From NCBI GenBank assembly GCA_044221555.1, contig JBGAOY010000004.1:1-64000 (forward strand): a stretch of 64,000 nt of DNA, read 5' to 3'. This stretch comes from JAEUJM01 sp044221555 (GTDB taxonomy: Bacteria > Actinomycetota > Acidimicrobiia > Acidimicrobiales > DATDAH01). The notes under the pieces were generated by a model. The model was not told the DNA's origin and searched no databases. It saw nothing but the letters and a program-made list of their open reading frames with translations. The position numbers and the translations under genes are program-made. How positions within the stretch are numbered: position 1 is the first letter of the stretch; every line of letters starts with the position of its first letter. Shown piece after piece: positions 35,828 to 48,262 of this stretch.

Positions 35828-37006
35828 TCAGGCGGTGGCGAGCGCCGCCGGCAGGCCGGCACCCATGAGGTCGACGAAGTTGGCCCGGTAGAAGCGGTCG
35901 CGCACCTCGTCGGGCCGATCGCCGAGCGAGCGCTCGAAGCGTTCGACCGGGCGCCGGCCACCCTCGACGTGGGGGTAGTCCGAGGAGAAAAGGCAGACGT
36001 CGGGGCCGATCTGGTCGGTGATCCACCCCACGTCCTCGGTGGGGTACGGGGTGGCCCGTACCTGGCGCTGGACGTACTCGGTGGGGCGCAGCGTCAGGGC
36101 CTTGATCCGCTCCTCGTGGCGGGCGAAGGCGTCGACCGCCGACTCCATCTGGCGCACCCAGCTGGGCACCCAGATGGCCCCCTGCTCGATGACCCCGATC
36201 CGCAGCCGGTCGAAGCGCTCGAGCACGCCGTCGAAGATCAAGGTGGCGAGGGTCTGCATGGGTGGGCCGGCGATGGCCATGTAGTCCACCGAGCGGAAGT
36301 TCTCGTCACCGCCGTGGAAGTCGGGCGGCACCGGCAGGCCGTTGACGAAGTAGTGCGGGTCGAGCAGTTGCCCGCCGCCCCCCACGTGGAAGACCACCGG
36401 GATGCCCGCGTCCTGCGCCTGGGCCCACACCGGGTCGAGGCCACGGTGGCTGGGTGCGTGCCGGGCGGGGCAGGCCGAGGCCACCAGCAGGGCGGCCGCA
36501 CCACCGGCCACGGCCTCGCCGGCCAGGGCCTCGCTGCGGTCGAAGTCGGCCAGCGGCACGTAGGCGGTGGGCAGCAGGCGGGGATCGTCGGCGCAGAACT
36601 CGGCCATGGCCCGGTTGTGGGCGCGGGCCGCCCCGTAGGCCAGGTCGAGGTCGTCCTCGTGCTCGAGGTCGTTCAGGTAGCCGTTGTGGAACGTGTTGAA
36701 CACCAGTTGGCTGGCGAACCCGAGGCGGTCGAGGGCCACCGAACGGTCCCCGGCCACGTACGAGCCCAGTGCTCGCCAGTTCTTGTCGTCGAGGATCGCG
36801 GTGGTCGCGGCGGCCGGCTCGTCCAGGAGGCCGCGGCTGCGCTCGATCTCGGCGGCGATGAACCGGTTGTCGATCGGCGGTGAGTCGAACTGCCGCACCC
36901 CGATGCGGTCGCGCACCTCGGGGTCGGCATGGCTCATGAGCCAGTCCGGGATCTCCATGATGTGGGCGTCGGCGTCGTGAACCGTCCGCCCTTCGACGTA
37001 GGCCAC
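35828..37006 (-). CDS. amidohydrolase family 2 protein
   Basis: HDADAHIMEIPDWL (residues 10-23) is the metal-binding start and CLFSSDYPHVEGGRRPVERF near the C-terminus holds the catalytic Asp of this TIM-barrel family. VVFHVGGGGQLL and IGVIEQGAIWVPSWVRQME are also typical. At 392 residues it resembles actinobacterial uncharacterised amidohydrolases found with acyl-CoA and steroid degradation genes. It interrupts two paralogous GT-C genes on the opposite strand. GTG start with TAACGT 6 nt upstream. Confidence 0.86.
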   Translation of the reverse strand: MAYVEGRTVHDADAHIMEIPDWLMSHADPEVRDRIGVRQFDSPPIDNRFIAAEIERSRGLLDEPAAATTAILDDKNWRALGSYVAGDRSVALDRLGFASQLVFNTFHNGYLNDLEHEDDLDLAYGAARAHNRAMAEFCADDPRLLPTAYVPLADFDRSEALAGEAVAGGAAALLVASACPARHAPSHRGLDPVWAQAQDAGIPVVFHVGGGGQLLDPHYFVNGLPVPPDFHGGDENFRSVDYMAIAGPPMQTLATLIFDGVLERFDRLRIGVIEQGAIWVPSWVRQMESAVDAFARHEERIKALTLRPTEYVQRQVRATPYPTEDVGWITDQIGPDVCLFSSDYPHVEGGRRPVERFERSLGDRPDEVRDRFYRANFVDLMGAGLPAALATA

Positions 37007-37012
37007 GCGTCC

Positions 37013-37018
37013 ACGTTA
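37013..37018 (-). promoter_or_regulatory. -10 element TAACGT, leaderless start of amidohydrolase
   Basis: On the minus strand it ends 6 nt before the GTG at 37006. Confidence 0.5.
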
Positions 37019-37103
37019 GGCGTCTGCGGCCGCGCGACGAGGCCGACCGCGACGGGACGCCCTGGCGTGGGTGCCGCGCGCCGGTGCGGCCGGTCCCCGC
37101 CGC

Positions 37104-37109
37104 TAGCGT
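37104..37109 (+). promoter_or_regulatory. -10 element TAGCGT of a leadered message
   Basis: Ends 34 nt before the ATG at 37144, and a Shine-Dalgarno GGAGGGTGGAG lies between them. It shows that the same hexamer serves a normal 5' leader. Confidence 0.4.
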
Positions 37110-37143
37110 GTCCCGCTCGCGACCAGGGCGGAGGGTGGAGCAC

Positions 37144-38979
37144 ATGGACGACGTCCCGCGTCGGGTCGACGAGCACGACGAGCCGCAGGCGCCCGACGAG
37201 CCAGCGGGGCCCGACGACGCGCAGGGGCTCGATGACCCCCAGGGGCCCGATCGGCCTCGCCCGGATCGTCGCCGAGTGGTGGTGGCCCTGTTGGTGGCGC
37301 TGCTGGCGTCGCTGGGTCTGTACCAGGCCCACTGGGTGCTCACCGAGCGGGCCGACTTCCGGATGCAGATCGACGAGGCCGCCTACTTCGGCGATGCCGT
37401 CGGCGCCACTGAGCGGGTGACGGCCAAGGACCCGGGCGAGGTGATGTCGTACTACTTCGCCGAGGATCACCAGACCGCCCCCCTGCTGAGCGTGCTGAGC
37501 GTCCCGCTCCTGATCGACGGGCGCATGAACCTGCGGTGGGGTCTCCTTGGTCTGGTCGCCGCGTCGACGGCGTTGCTGGCCGTCACCTACCTCGTGGCCC
37601 GTCGGGTGGTCGGCGACCCGTGGAGCCTGCTGGCGGTCGCCATCGTGGGTTGCACCCCGGGCATCGTCGACTACGGCAGGACGTTCCACCTCGCGTTGTT
37701 GGCCACCGCCACCTTCACCGCGGCGCTGTGGGCCCTTCTGGCCACTGAGCGCTTCACCCGGCCGTGGGCGGCGCTGGGGTGGGGTGCGCTCGTGGGCCTC
37801 ACCCTGCTCTCGCGCACGATGATGGTGGCGCTGGTGCCCGGACTGGTGCTCGCCGGCCTGATCGCCGCCGTGGGCCCCGGCGCGGGCCACGCCCGTCGCC
37901 GGGCGGCGGCGTGGTTCGGCGCCGGGCTGGCCGCGGCGGCGGTCGTGGCGCTGCCCTGGTGGGCGGCCAACTGGAGCGCGGTGTCGGGCTACCTCACCGG
38001 GTACGGCTACGGCGGCGACGGCAGCTCGTACGGCCCGCGCTACTCGCCGCTCGACCCCCTCTACTACCTGCGGATCCCGTACCGGATCGCCCTGGAGCTG
38101 TACGCGCCGCTCGCGGTCCTCGTGCTGGTCGGCCTGGTGCTGGCCGCCGTACGGTCCCTCGGTCTCGGCCGCCGGCTCGGTGTCGGGGCCTTCACCCGCC
38201 GTGGCATCGACCGCGGGCACCTGCTCGTCGCCGTCGTGGTCGTGTCCGGCGCGGCGGCCCTCATGTCGTCGCGCAACCGCGGCACGGGGTTCGTGCTGCC
38301 CTTGGTCCCCGCGCTGGTCGTGCTCGCGGTGTGGGGGATGGCCAGGCTCCGCCTCCCTGCGGTGCGGTGGGCGCTGGCCGGCCTGGTGGCCGTGGTGCTC
38401 CTGGCCGACGTGGCCATGAAGTCCCCCTGGGCGCCGGCCCTGGCCGAGGTGCGCCAGGCCGTCCCGGTGACGTCGGAGCCGCCGCTCCCGGTCACCGACG
38501 GGCGCAGCCTGCTCGACGCCTACCTCGAGCCCACGCCGTACCCGGCGAACGCCGACGTGACGCCCGTGATCGAGCAGGCGCTCGACCGGGTGGGCGAACT
38601 GTCCGCCGGCGGTCCCCGACCCTTCCTCGGGGTGCAGGCCGGCGACTACCTCCTGAACCCGGCGTCGGTCGATGTGGCGCGGGCCGTGCGCTTCGACGAG
38701 ACCGTCGTGTGGGACGTGTCGCCCGATCACCCCGGCACCGCCGGCGACCCGGTGTCCCGCGCCGACCAGCGGGACCTCCTCGAGGGCGAGGTGCCCGACG
38801 GCATGGCCCAGTTCCTCCTCACGATCGACCTCGAGCCCGCGCCCGCCTCGTTGCCCACGTCGGTCGACACCGCCGGGCTCGAGCAGGCTGCCGCCGACCT
38901 GGGGTTCGTCGTCGTCGACCGCTACCAGCTCCCGAGCGGGCTCGAGGCCCGCCTGTGGCAGTTGCCGGCCACCGGCTGA
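37144..38979 (+). CDS. GT-C fold glycosyltransferase (PMT/ArnT-like), paralogue 2
   Basis: Same architecture as the gene at 33962: a short charged N-terminal tail (Asp/Pro-rich, about 45 residues here), first helix VVVALLVALLASLGLYQAHW, then RMQIDEAAYF with the Asp-Glu pair. Shared blocks include DPWSLLAVAIVG, TRPWAALGWG, LLSRTMMVALVPGLVLAG and LTGYGYGGDG; the C-terminal soluble domain also matches (DGRSLLDAYLEPTPY). The two are a duplicated pair split by an opposite-strand amidohydrolase. Strong GGAGG start signal. Confidence 0.8.
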   Translation: MDDVPRRVDEHDEPQAPDEPAGPDDAQGLDDPQGPDRPRPDRRRVVVALLVALLASLGLYQAHWVLTERADFRMQIDEAAYFGDAVGATERVTAKDPGEVMSYYFAEDHQTAPLLSVLSVPLLIDGRMNLRWGLLGLVAASTALLAVTYLVARRVVGDPWSLLAVAIVGCTPGIVDYGRTFHLALLATATFTAALWALLATERFTRPWAALGWGALVGLTLLSRTMMVALVPGLVLAGLIAAVGPGAGHARRRAAAWFGAGLAAAAVVALPWWAANWSAVSGYLTGYGYGGDGSSYGPRYSPLDPLYYLRIPYRIALELYAPLAVLVLVGLVLAAVRSLGLGRRLGVGAFTRRGIDRGHLLVAVVVVSGAAALMSSRNRGTGFVLPLVPALVVLAVWGMARLRLPAVRWALAGLVAVVLLADVAMKSPWAPALAEVRQAVPVTSEPPLPVTDGRSLLDAYLEPTPYPANADVTPVIEQALDRVGELSAGGPRPFLGVQAGDYLLNPASVDVARAVRFDETVVWDVSPDHPGTAGDPVSRADQRDLLEGEVPDGMAQFLLTIDLEPAPASLPTSVDTAGLEQAAADLGFVVVDRYQLPSGLEARLWQLPATG

Positions 38980-39018
38980 GGGGGCGCCGCCGACCGGCGG
39001 CTACGCGAGACTCGACCC

Positions 39019-40212
39019 ATGACCGGGGGAGCGGGTGAGGGGTCGGTGGCCGGCGAGGACCGGCGGGCGCGGCGCGAGCGCACCGACCAGTGGTTCATCC
39101 ACCAGGGGCTGCCCCACTTCATCGACGACTACAGCGTCACCGGCGACGTGCTCACCCGCGCCGTGCCGTTCCTGTCGCTGGTGTTCGTGCTCGAGGCCTT
39201 CAACACCTTCAGCGACACCCGCGAGGGATGGGCCGAGGTGGCGCCGTTCTTCGTGGGGCTGGGGGTCGTCGTCGGCGCCCTGGTGCTGGTGAACCGGTTG
39301 CGGGGACGGCGGGCGCTCCAGCGGCCCGACCGGGTGGGTGGTGTCGAGATCGCCGTGTTCCTGCTGGTGCCGCCGATCCTGCCGGCGGTGCTGCACGACG
39401 ACCGCCTGGTCGACTCGCTGGGCATCGTGGCCGCCAACATCGTGATCCTCGGGATCGCCTACGTGGTCACCAGCTACGGCCTGTTGCCCATGACCCGGTG
39501 GGGGATCCGGCAACTGGCCGGCCAGCTGGGCGACCTGGCCAACGTGATGGCCCGGGCCCTGCCGCTGCTGTTGATCTTCTCCACCCTGCTCTTCCTCACC
39601 ACCGAGATCTGGCAGGTGTGCTCGTCGCTGGGCGCCCCGTTCTTCGCCATGACCGCGCTGATCCCCTTCGTCGCCGGCACCCTCTTCCTGGTGCTGCGGG
39701 TGCCCCAGGAGCTCGACGCGGTCGCCCACTTCGAGCGCTGGGAGGGGGTGCGCGACCTGGCTGAGGGCACGCCCGTGGGCGATCTCGACCTGGACGGCCT
39801 GGCCGACCCGCCCCACTCGCCGCGCCTCAAGCGCCGCGCCTGGTTGAACGTGGGCCTGGTGCTGGTGGTCAGCCAGGGCGTGCAGATCCTGCTGGTGTCG
39901 ATCGTGGTGGGCCTGTTCTACGTGGCCTTCGGGCTCTTCGCGGTGAGCGAGAGCGTCACCGAGGAGTGGTCCGTCGGCACCGTGCACGTGCTGGCCCGCT
40001 TCGAGCTGTTCGGCAACGAGGCGGTGCTGACCACCGAGCTCCTGCAGGTGGCGGCGTTCATCGCCGCCTTCTCGGGCCTGCAGTTCACCGTCTCGGCCAT
40101 CACCGACGACACCTACCGCCGGGAGTTCTTCGAGCGCGCCGTGCGCGGCGTGCGCGAGGCCCTCGCGGTCCGCGCCCTCTACCTGGCGAAGCTGGTGGAA
40201 CCGGCGGACTGA
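39019..40212 (+). CDS. uncharacterised membrane protein of 397 residues
   Basis: After a charged N-terminus (DRRARRERTDQWFIHQGLPHF) there are six or more hydrophobic segments, including AVPFLSLVFVLEAFNTF, PFFVGLGVVVGALVLVN, VEIAVFLLVPPILPAVL, ALPLLLIFSTLLFLTTEIW and LNVGLVLVVSQGVQILLVSI. No known family recognised. Starts 39 bp after the second glycosyltransferase, so probably cotranscribed with it. The gap behind it holds the dnaE2 LexA box. Confidence 0.75.
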   Translation: MTGGAGEGSVAGEDRRARRERTDQWFIHQGLPHFIDDYSVTGDVLTRAVPFLSLVFVLEAFNTFSDTREGWAEVAPFFVGLGVVVGALVLVNRLRGRRALQRPDRVGGVEIAVFLLVPPILPAVLHDDRLVDSLGIVAANIVILGIAYVVTSYGLLPMTRWGIRQLAGQLGDLANVMARALPLLLIFSTLLFLTTEIWQVCSSLGAPFFAMTALIPFVAGTLFLVLRVPQELDAVAHFERWEGVRDLAEGTPVGDLDLDGLADPPHSPRLKRRAWLNVGLVLVVSQGVQILLVSIVVGLFYVAFGLFAVSESVTEEWSVGTVHVLARFELFGNEAVLTTELLQVAAFIAAFSGLQFTVSAITDDTYRREFFERAVRGVREALAVRALYLAKLVEPAD

Positions 40213-40290
40213 GCAGCCGCCCCCCCCCCACGGGGGCGAGCGATGAGCGCGCCCCGAGGGGCGCGGGCCCCGCCGAAGAGCGGGGAACAC

Positions 40291-40306
40291 TAGCGAACAT
40301 ATGTTC
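40291..40306. promoter_or_regulatory. LexA (SOS) box of dnaE2
   Basis: GCGAACATATGTTCGA contains the perfect palindrome CGAACATATGTTCG. It is 186 bp before dnaE2; the two 68-bp repeats lie between box and start codon. Confidence 0.9.
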
Positions 40307-40338
40307 GATAGTGTGGGACCGTGACCCACCGAGACGCT

Positions 40339-40484
40339 GCGCAGCGGAGCGGAGCAGCGGTGGGCGCTTGTGTCGGGTCCCGAAGGGGCGCCGACGGAGG
40401 AGGCGCAGGCGGGCATGCGCAGCGGAGCGGAGCAGCGGTGGGCGCTTGTGTCGGGTCCCGAAGGGGCGCCGACGGAGGAGGCGC
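40339..40484. repeat. two identical 68-bp repeats in the dnaE2 leader
   Basis: Units at 40339-40406 and 40417-40484 are identical, 78 bp apart. Each starts GCGCAGCGGAGCGGAGC and ends CGACGGAGGAGGCGC. The final GGAGGAGG stands 10 nt before the dnaE2 ATG and may serve as its ribosome-binding site. Shares the GGAGCGGAGC and CGACGGAGGAGG blocks with the repeats at 45092 and 55164. Confidence 0.9.
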
Positions 40485-40491
40485 CGGGTAG

Positions 40492-44049
<3,558 letters not shown>

Positions 44050-44076
44050 GGTCGAGCCGTGCGGCAAGCTGTGGTC

Positions 44077-45033
44077 ATGGCAGGAGTCGAGGGGGAGACA
44101 CCGACGCCGCGGCCCCACCGCCAGGGCGCCTTGAAGCTCGGCGACGGCCGCCGGTTGGGCTACGCGGAGTACGGGGTCGAGGGGGGTGACCCCGTGGTGT
44201 GGTTCCACGGCACGCCCGGTGCCCGCCACCAGATCGCCCCCGACGTCAACGCAGTCGCCGAGGAGCGGGGCGTCCGGGTCATCACCGTCGAGCGCCCCGG
44301 CGTGGGCGAGTCGACGCCGCACCTCTACGACCGGATCCTCGACTGGGCCGACGACGTCGAGCAACTCACCGAGCACCTCGAGGTCGACCGCTTCGCCCTG
44401 GCCGGGCTGTCGGGTGGCGGCCCCTACGTGTTGGCCTGCGCGCACGCGTTCCCCGACCGCGTGGTGGCCGGCGCCGTGCTCGGCGGGGTGGCGCCCACCC
44501 GGGGCGAGGACGCGGCCGGCGGGGGACTCGTCAGCCTGGCCACCCGCTTCAGCGTGCCCCTCGAGTGGCTCCGTGAGCCCCTGGGCTACGTCCTCTGGGG
44601 CGCGATCAACGCGATGATGCCGTTCAAGGAGCAGGCCGTCGGGCTCTACCTGCGCTTCCAGCCGCCCGGCGACCAGCGCGCCTTCCGCGAGCCGGGCATG
44701 AAGGAGATGTTCCTCCACGACATCGCCACGGGCTCGCGCCGGCACTTCCACGCGGTGATCTACGACGTGGTGCTGTTCACCCGCGACTGGGGGTTCTCGC
44801 CCCGCGACGTCCAGGTGCCCATCCGGTTCTGGCACGGCGACGAGGACCACATCGTCCCCCTCGTGCACGGCCACCACGTGGCGTCGTTGATGCCCGACGC
44901 CCAGGTGTTCGAGCGGCCGGGTGAGAGCCACCTCGGCACCCTGACCGCGCTCGACGAGGTGCTCGACGTGCTGCTCGACCTCTGGCCCGACCGCGCCAAG
45001 GCCACGGCGGAGGCGAAGCGCACCACGCGCTGA
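44077..45033 (+). CDS. alpha/beta hydrolase
   Basis: Nucleophile elbow GLSGGGPYVL (Ser), oxyanion block WFHGTPGARHQ, acid in HGDEDHIVP and His in GESHLGTL give a complete triad. At 318 residues with a cap region between residues 160 and 235, it resembles haloalkane-dehalogenase/epoxide-hydrolase-like esterases. Substrate unknown. ATG at 44077; a GTG 18 nt earlier is also possible. It starts 28 nt behind dnaE2 but has no LexA box of its own, so it may be read through. Confidence 0.85.
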   Translation: MAGVEGETPTPRPHRQGALKLGDGRRLGYAEYGVEGGDPVVWFHGTPGARHQIAPDVNAVAEERGVRVITVERPGVGESTPHLYDRILDWADDVEQLTEHLEVDRFALAGLSGGGPYVLACAHAFPDRVVAGAVLGGVAPTRGEDAAGGGLVSLATRFSVPLEWLREPLGYVLWGAINAMMPFKEQAVGLYLRFQPPGDQRAFREPGMKEMFLHDIATGSRRHFHAVIYDVVLFTRDWGFSPRDVQVPIRFWHGDEDHIVPLVHGHHVASLMPDAQVFERPGESHLGTLTALDEVLDVLLDLWPDRAKATAEAKRTTR

Positions 45034-45091
45034 CGCGCCAGGCGCCACTGACGGCGCCGCCCCCGAACCGCTGACCCGAACCGAACCGGGT

Positions 45092-45172
45092 GTCGTGGCG
45101 GAGCGGAGCGGAGCCGCAGCGCCGGCGAACCGGATGGCGAAGCCGCTCCGACGAAGGAGGAGCCAATGTGAC
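45092..45172. repeat. GGAG-rich dispersed repeat, single copy
   Basis: About 80 bp, closely matching (in reverse) the first unit of the array at 55164: both contain GCGGAGCGGAGC, GCGAACCGGATG and AGGAGGAGCCAATGT blocks. It fills the gap between the converging hydrolase and helicase genes, so it may affect their 3' ends. Confidence 0.85.
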
Positions 45173-45175
45173 GCC

Positions 45176-47977
45176 TCAGTGCCAGCGGAGGGTGCGCTCG
45201 AGGTGGTCGGGGCGCTCGCGGGCGCCGGCGAGGACGAGGGCGGTCGCCTCGGGGGTGCCCGCCCGGACGAGCCGGCTGCCGGGGACGCGCCAGCGGAAGC
45301 GGGCCGCGAACGCCTCGGCCGCCTCGCGGGTGGCGCCGACGACCGTGGGGACGCGCCAGGTCGCGCCGGGCGTGGTGACCATCCACCGGGGTCGGCCGAG
45401 GGGCCCGAGGGCCTCGGCGAGGGCGCCGGCCCACACCGCGGCGGCGTCGTCCTGCACCCCGGTCACCGTCGCCACCTGACCACCGGCGGGATCGGGGGCC
45501 ACCGACACCCGGCCCGATGCGAGGTCGTGGCGGCCCGCGGCGACGAGGCCGGCCAGCACTGCGTCGGCGAGGGCGGCGAAGGTGTCGGCGTCGTCGCCCA
45601 CCCGCCCCCGCCCGTTGGTCACTCCCACGACCGTGGCCGCCGCGCCCAGCGCCACCACCGGCCACAGTGCGGGGAGCGTGAGGCCGACCACGAGGGCCAG
45701 GGCGCCGGCTCCGACGCCGGCGCCGGCCACCGCGCCGCCGGTCCAGCGACGCCAGGTGCGAGGGCGGGTGCGGACCCGGCGTCGCCGGTGGGTCTCGACC
45801 CGCACCGCCGCGGTGCCGACGCCGCCGGGATCCACCGCCCGCCAGGCGGCGCGGGTGGTGTCCACGTCGGCGACCGCTCGGGCGCTCTCGGCGTTGACGG
45901 TGTCGAGCTCGGCCGGGGACGGGAGCCGGGGAACGGCGGCGCGGGGGTGCACCTTGGCGGCGCCGGTGACGACCTCGCCGGCGGCGTCGGGGCCCCACCA
46001 CCGGGCGTGGCGCCGGCGGAACCGGTCCCAGTCCGTCGCCACCGCGGGGTGGACGACGGCGACGTCCCAGAGGGAGACGATCTTGTCGGGTCGGGCGGGG
46101 TCGAGCCGCAGTGCCCGCCCTCGCAGTTGCGTGGTGGCGCCGGCCGCGGCCACTTCGGAGAGGTCGACGAGGACGTCGAGGGCGGGGTGGTCCCACCCCT
46201 CACCGACCAGGCCGCGGGTGGCGACCAGCACCCGGGCGGCGCCGGCGTCGAGCGCCGCTTCGGCCGCAGACAGCCAGCGGGCCGCCGACCAGCCGGGGCC
46301 CTCGCCGACCAGTTGGACGGCGCCGCGGATGTCGCATCCCGCGGTGCGGGCCCAGCGCCGGCCGTCGCCCGTGACCTCGGGGGCCAGGTTCAGCGCGGTG
46401 ACGACGGCGTCGGCGTCAGCCGCGCTGGCCCAGGCGCCCCGCCCGGTGACCGTGATGATGCCGAGGTCGGCGATCTCGGCGCGGGCACACAGGCGGGCGA
46501 GCACCCGGGACGCGGTGCCCGCGTCCTCGCCGAGCACGGCGCGCGCCTCGGCCGGCGGCGAGGTGGCCTGGTCGCGCTCCACCACCACCAGCGCCCGGAG
46601 GGCGTCGCCGCGCCGGCGGGCCTCGTCGGCGAGGATCGCGGCGGCGGCGTCGCCCTTGGCCGACGAGCGGGCACAGACCAGGTCGCCGACGGAGCGACCC
46701 CACCGCACCCCGGCGGTGGTGAAGGACAGGCCGTAGCGGTGGGCCAGGGCCTCCACCGCCCGACGGTCGGGCTCGGGTGCCTCGCCCGCCGGATCGTGCA
46801 GCCACGCGTCGACGAGCACCAGGCGGTCGGCCAGGTCGAGCGGCCCCGCGGCCTCGGCCGGTGCCTCGAAGCCGGCCGGCAGCGCGAGGCCGCGGTGCGC
46901 CCACCAGCGGGCCACCGCGGCGGCGGCCAGCGGATCGCGGTCCCAGAAGGCCTGCCAGGCGCCGGCGTCACCGCCGCCGGCCGACGCGAGGGCGTCGTCC
47001 TGCGTGGGCACGCTGATCTGCGCCACCGCCCAGCCGATGACGGGCTCACCGGCAAGCACCTCGTCGAGGGCGGCGGTGAGCTGTGCCTGCCACCCGTCGA
47101 GGAAGCTGGCCTCGTCGGGGGTGGGCGCGGTCAGCCGCACGCCGTCGCGCCAGGGGGCCAGTGCCCCTTCGGCGACCAGGGCGGCGAGGTGCAGCTCGGC
47201 GTCGACCGGGCCGAGCAGGCCCTCGTAGTTGGCCGCCTCGCGGCTCGACGACGGCTCGGGCAGGGTGGCGGTGAGCCCGACGACGGCCACACCGCCGGGC
47301 TGGGCGGCCAGCCGGTCGACGAGGACGTTCACCACGAGGGCCCACCAGTCGAGCAGGTGGTGGCACTCGTCGAGCACCAGGCAGCCGAGCCCGCTGCTGA
47401 CGAGTCGGTCGACGAGGGCCGAGGTGCGCGGCCCGAGCAGCTCGGCCCGGGGGACACCCACGTCTGCACCCGTGGCCAGGCTGCGGCGGAGCGCCCGCAC
47501 GTGGCGACCCAGCTCCAGGCCGGCGCGGGCCGGATCCCCTTCCTCGGTGGCCCGCACCCTCGACTCGGCCGCCGCCGGCTCCAGGTCGGCCCCGACCTCC
47601 GCCACCCAGAGGCGGCGGGCGGCGGCCCGCAGCTCCTCGGCCGCCTCGCCCGGGTTGCCGAGCAGCTGGTAGGTGACGCAGCGCAGGGGGACCCGGGCCT
47701 CGGGGTCGGTGCTGGCGAACGCCTCGGGGTCGGCCCCGAAGAGGGCCACCGATGCCTGCCACTGGTCGCGGATGGCGGTGGTGGGGCCGAGCACGAGTGC
47801 CGGGCGGGCCACCTGGCGGGCCAGTTCCAGGCCGATCAGGGTCTTGCCGGAGCCGGGCGGCGCGCACAGGTGCCACCGGCCGTCGGTGACGTGGCCGGCC
47901 AGGTCGAGCAGGTGGCGCTGCGACGGCCGCCACGCGAACCGGGCGCCGACGTCCGCCCACGACGTCGCCTCGGCCAT
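45176..47977 (-). CDS. SF2 (DEAD/DEAH-like) helicase with a C-terminal membrane hairpin
   Basis: Walker A is LCAPPGSGKTLIGLELARQ (about residue 40), motif II is CLVLDECHHLLDWW (DECH), motif III GLTATLPEP, and the second RecA domain has LVATRGLVGEGWDHPALDVL and TTQLRGRALRLDP (motif VI). After residue 735 an Arg-rich stretch leads to a hydrophobic region (about residues 746-783, GALALVVGLTLPALWPVVAL) that looks like a transmembrane hairpin, then a soluble tail to residue 933. A membrane-linked helicase is unusual. The ATG at 47977 is the first plausible start; an open frame runs far upstream but crosses the divergent gene. No nuclease domain seen. Confidence 0.8.
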   Translation of the reverse strand: MAEATSWADVGARFAWRPSQRHLLDLAGHVTDGRWHLCAPPGSGKTLIGLELARQVARPALVLGPTTAIRDQWQASVALFGADPEAFASTDPEARVPLRCVTYQLLGNPGEAAEELRAAARRLWVAEVGADLEPAAAESRVRATEEGDPARAGLELGRHVRALRRSLATGADVGVPRAELLGPRTSALVDRLVSSGLGCLVLDECHHLLDWWALVVNVLVDRLAAQPGGVAVVGLTATLPEPSSSREAANYEGLLGPVDAELHLAALVAEGALAPWRDGVRLTAPTPDEASFLDGWQAQLTAALDEVLAGEPVIGWAVAQISVPTQDDALASAGGGDAGAWQAFWDRDPLAAAAVARWWAHRGLALPAGFEAPAEAAGPLDLADRLVLVDAWLHDPAGEAPEPDRRAVEALAHRYGLSFTTAGVRWGRSVGDLVCARSSAKGDAAAAILADEARRRGDALRALVVVERDQATSPPAEARAVLGEDAGTASRVLARLCARAEIADLGIITVTGRGAWASAADADAVVTALNLAPEVTGDGRRWARTAGCDIRGAVQLVGEGPGWSAARWLSAAEAALDAGAARVLVATRGLVGEGWDHPALDVLVDLSEVAAAGATTQLRGRALRLDPARPDKIVSLWDVAVVHPAVATDWDRFRRRHARWWGPDAAGEVVTGAAKVHPRAAVPRLPSPAELDTVNAESARAVADVDTTRAAWRAVDPGGVGTAAVRVETHRRRRVRTRPRTWRRWTGGAVAGAGVGAGALALVVGLTLPALWPVVALGAAATVVGVTNGRGRVGDDADTFAALADAVLAGLVAAGRHDLASGRVSVAPDPAGGQVATVTGVQDDAAAVWAGALAEALGPLGRPRWMVTTPGATWRVPTVVGATREAAEAFAARFRWRVPGSRLVRAGTPEATALVLAGARERPDHLERTLRWH

Positions 47978-48038
47978 GGCCAGAGCTTGCCAGCCGCCGG
48001 GCCGCTCCGACCGCGCGCCGGGCTTGTGATGGCCGAGT

Positions 48039-48121
48039 GTCGGCCACGCGTTGGCCGACTGTTGCCCGTCGCGGGCATCCGGGCGTTCCTTCTGGTGGCT
48101 CGAACGCGACGCTGGCAACAG
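48039..48121. repeat. paired hairpins in the helicase/channel divergent region
   Basis: GTCGGCCA / TGGCCGAC (48039-48059) is followed at once by CTGTTGCCCGTCGC pairing with GCGACG-CT-GGCAACAG (to 48121). The two stems share the base at 48059. Possible regulatory structure between divergent starts. Confidence 0.55.
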
Positions 48122-48247
48122 GGGCCGGCCACCGGAACGTGGGTCCGGGGCCGGCCGGGTGCGTCGGGGTGCCCGTCCGGTTGCGCAGTTGGGCGGACCG
48201 GAACCACCGGAGCCACCTGAGCCGACCGCTCCGGGCCGGGTGGCGCA

Positions 48248-48253
48248 TAGGCT
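48248..48253 (+). promoter_or_regulatory. -10 element TAGGCT before channel-like gene
   Basis: Ends 9 nt before the ATG at 48263. Confidence 0.4.
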
Positions 48254-48262
48254 CGCCGCCCC

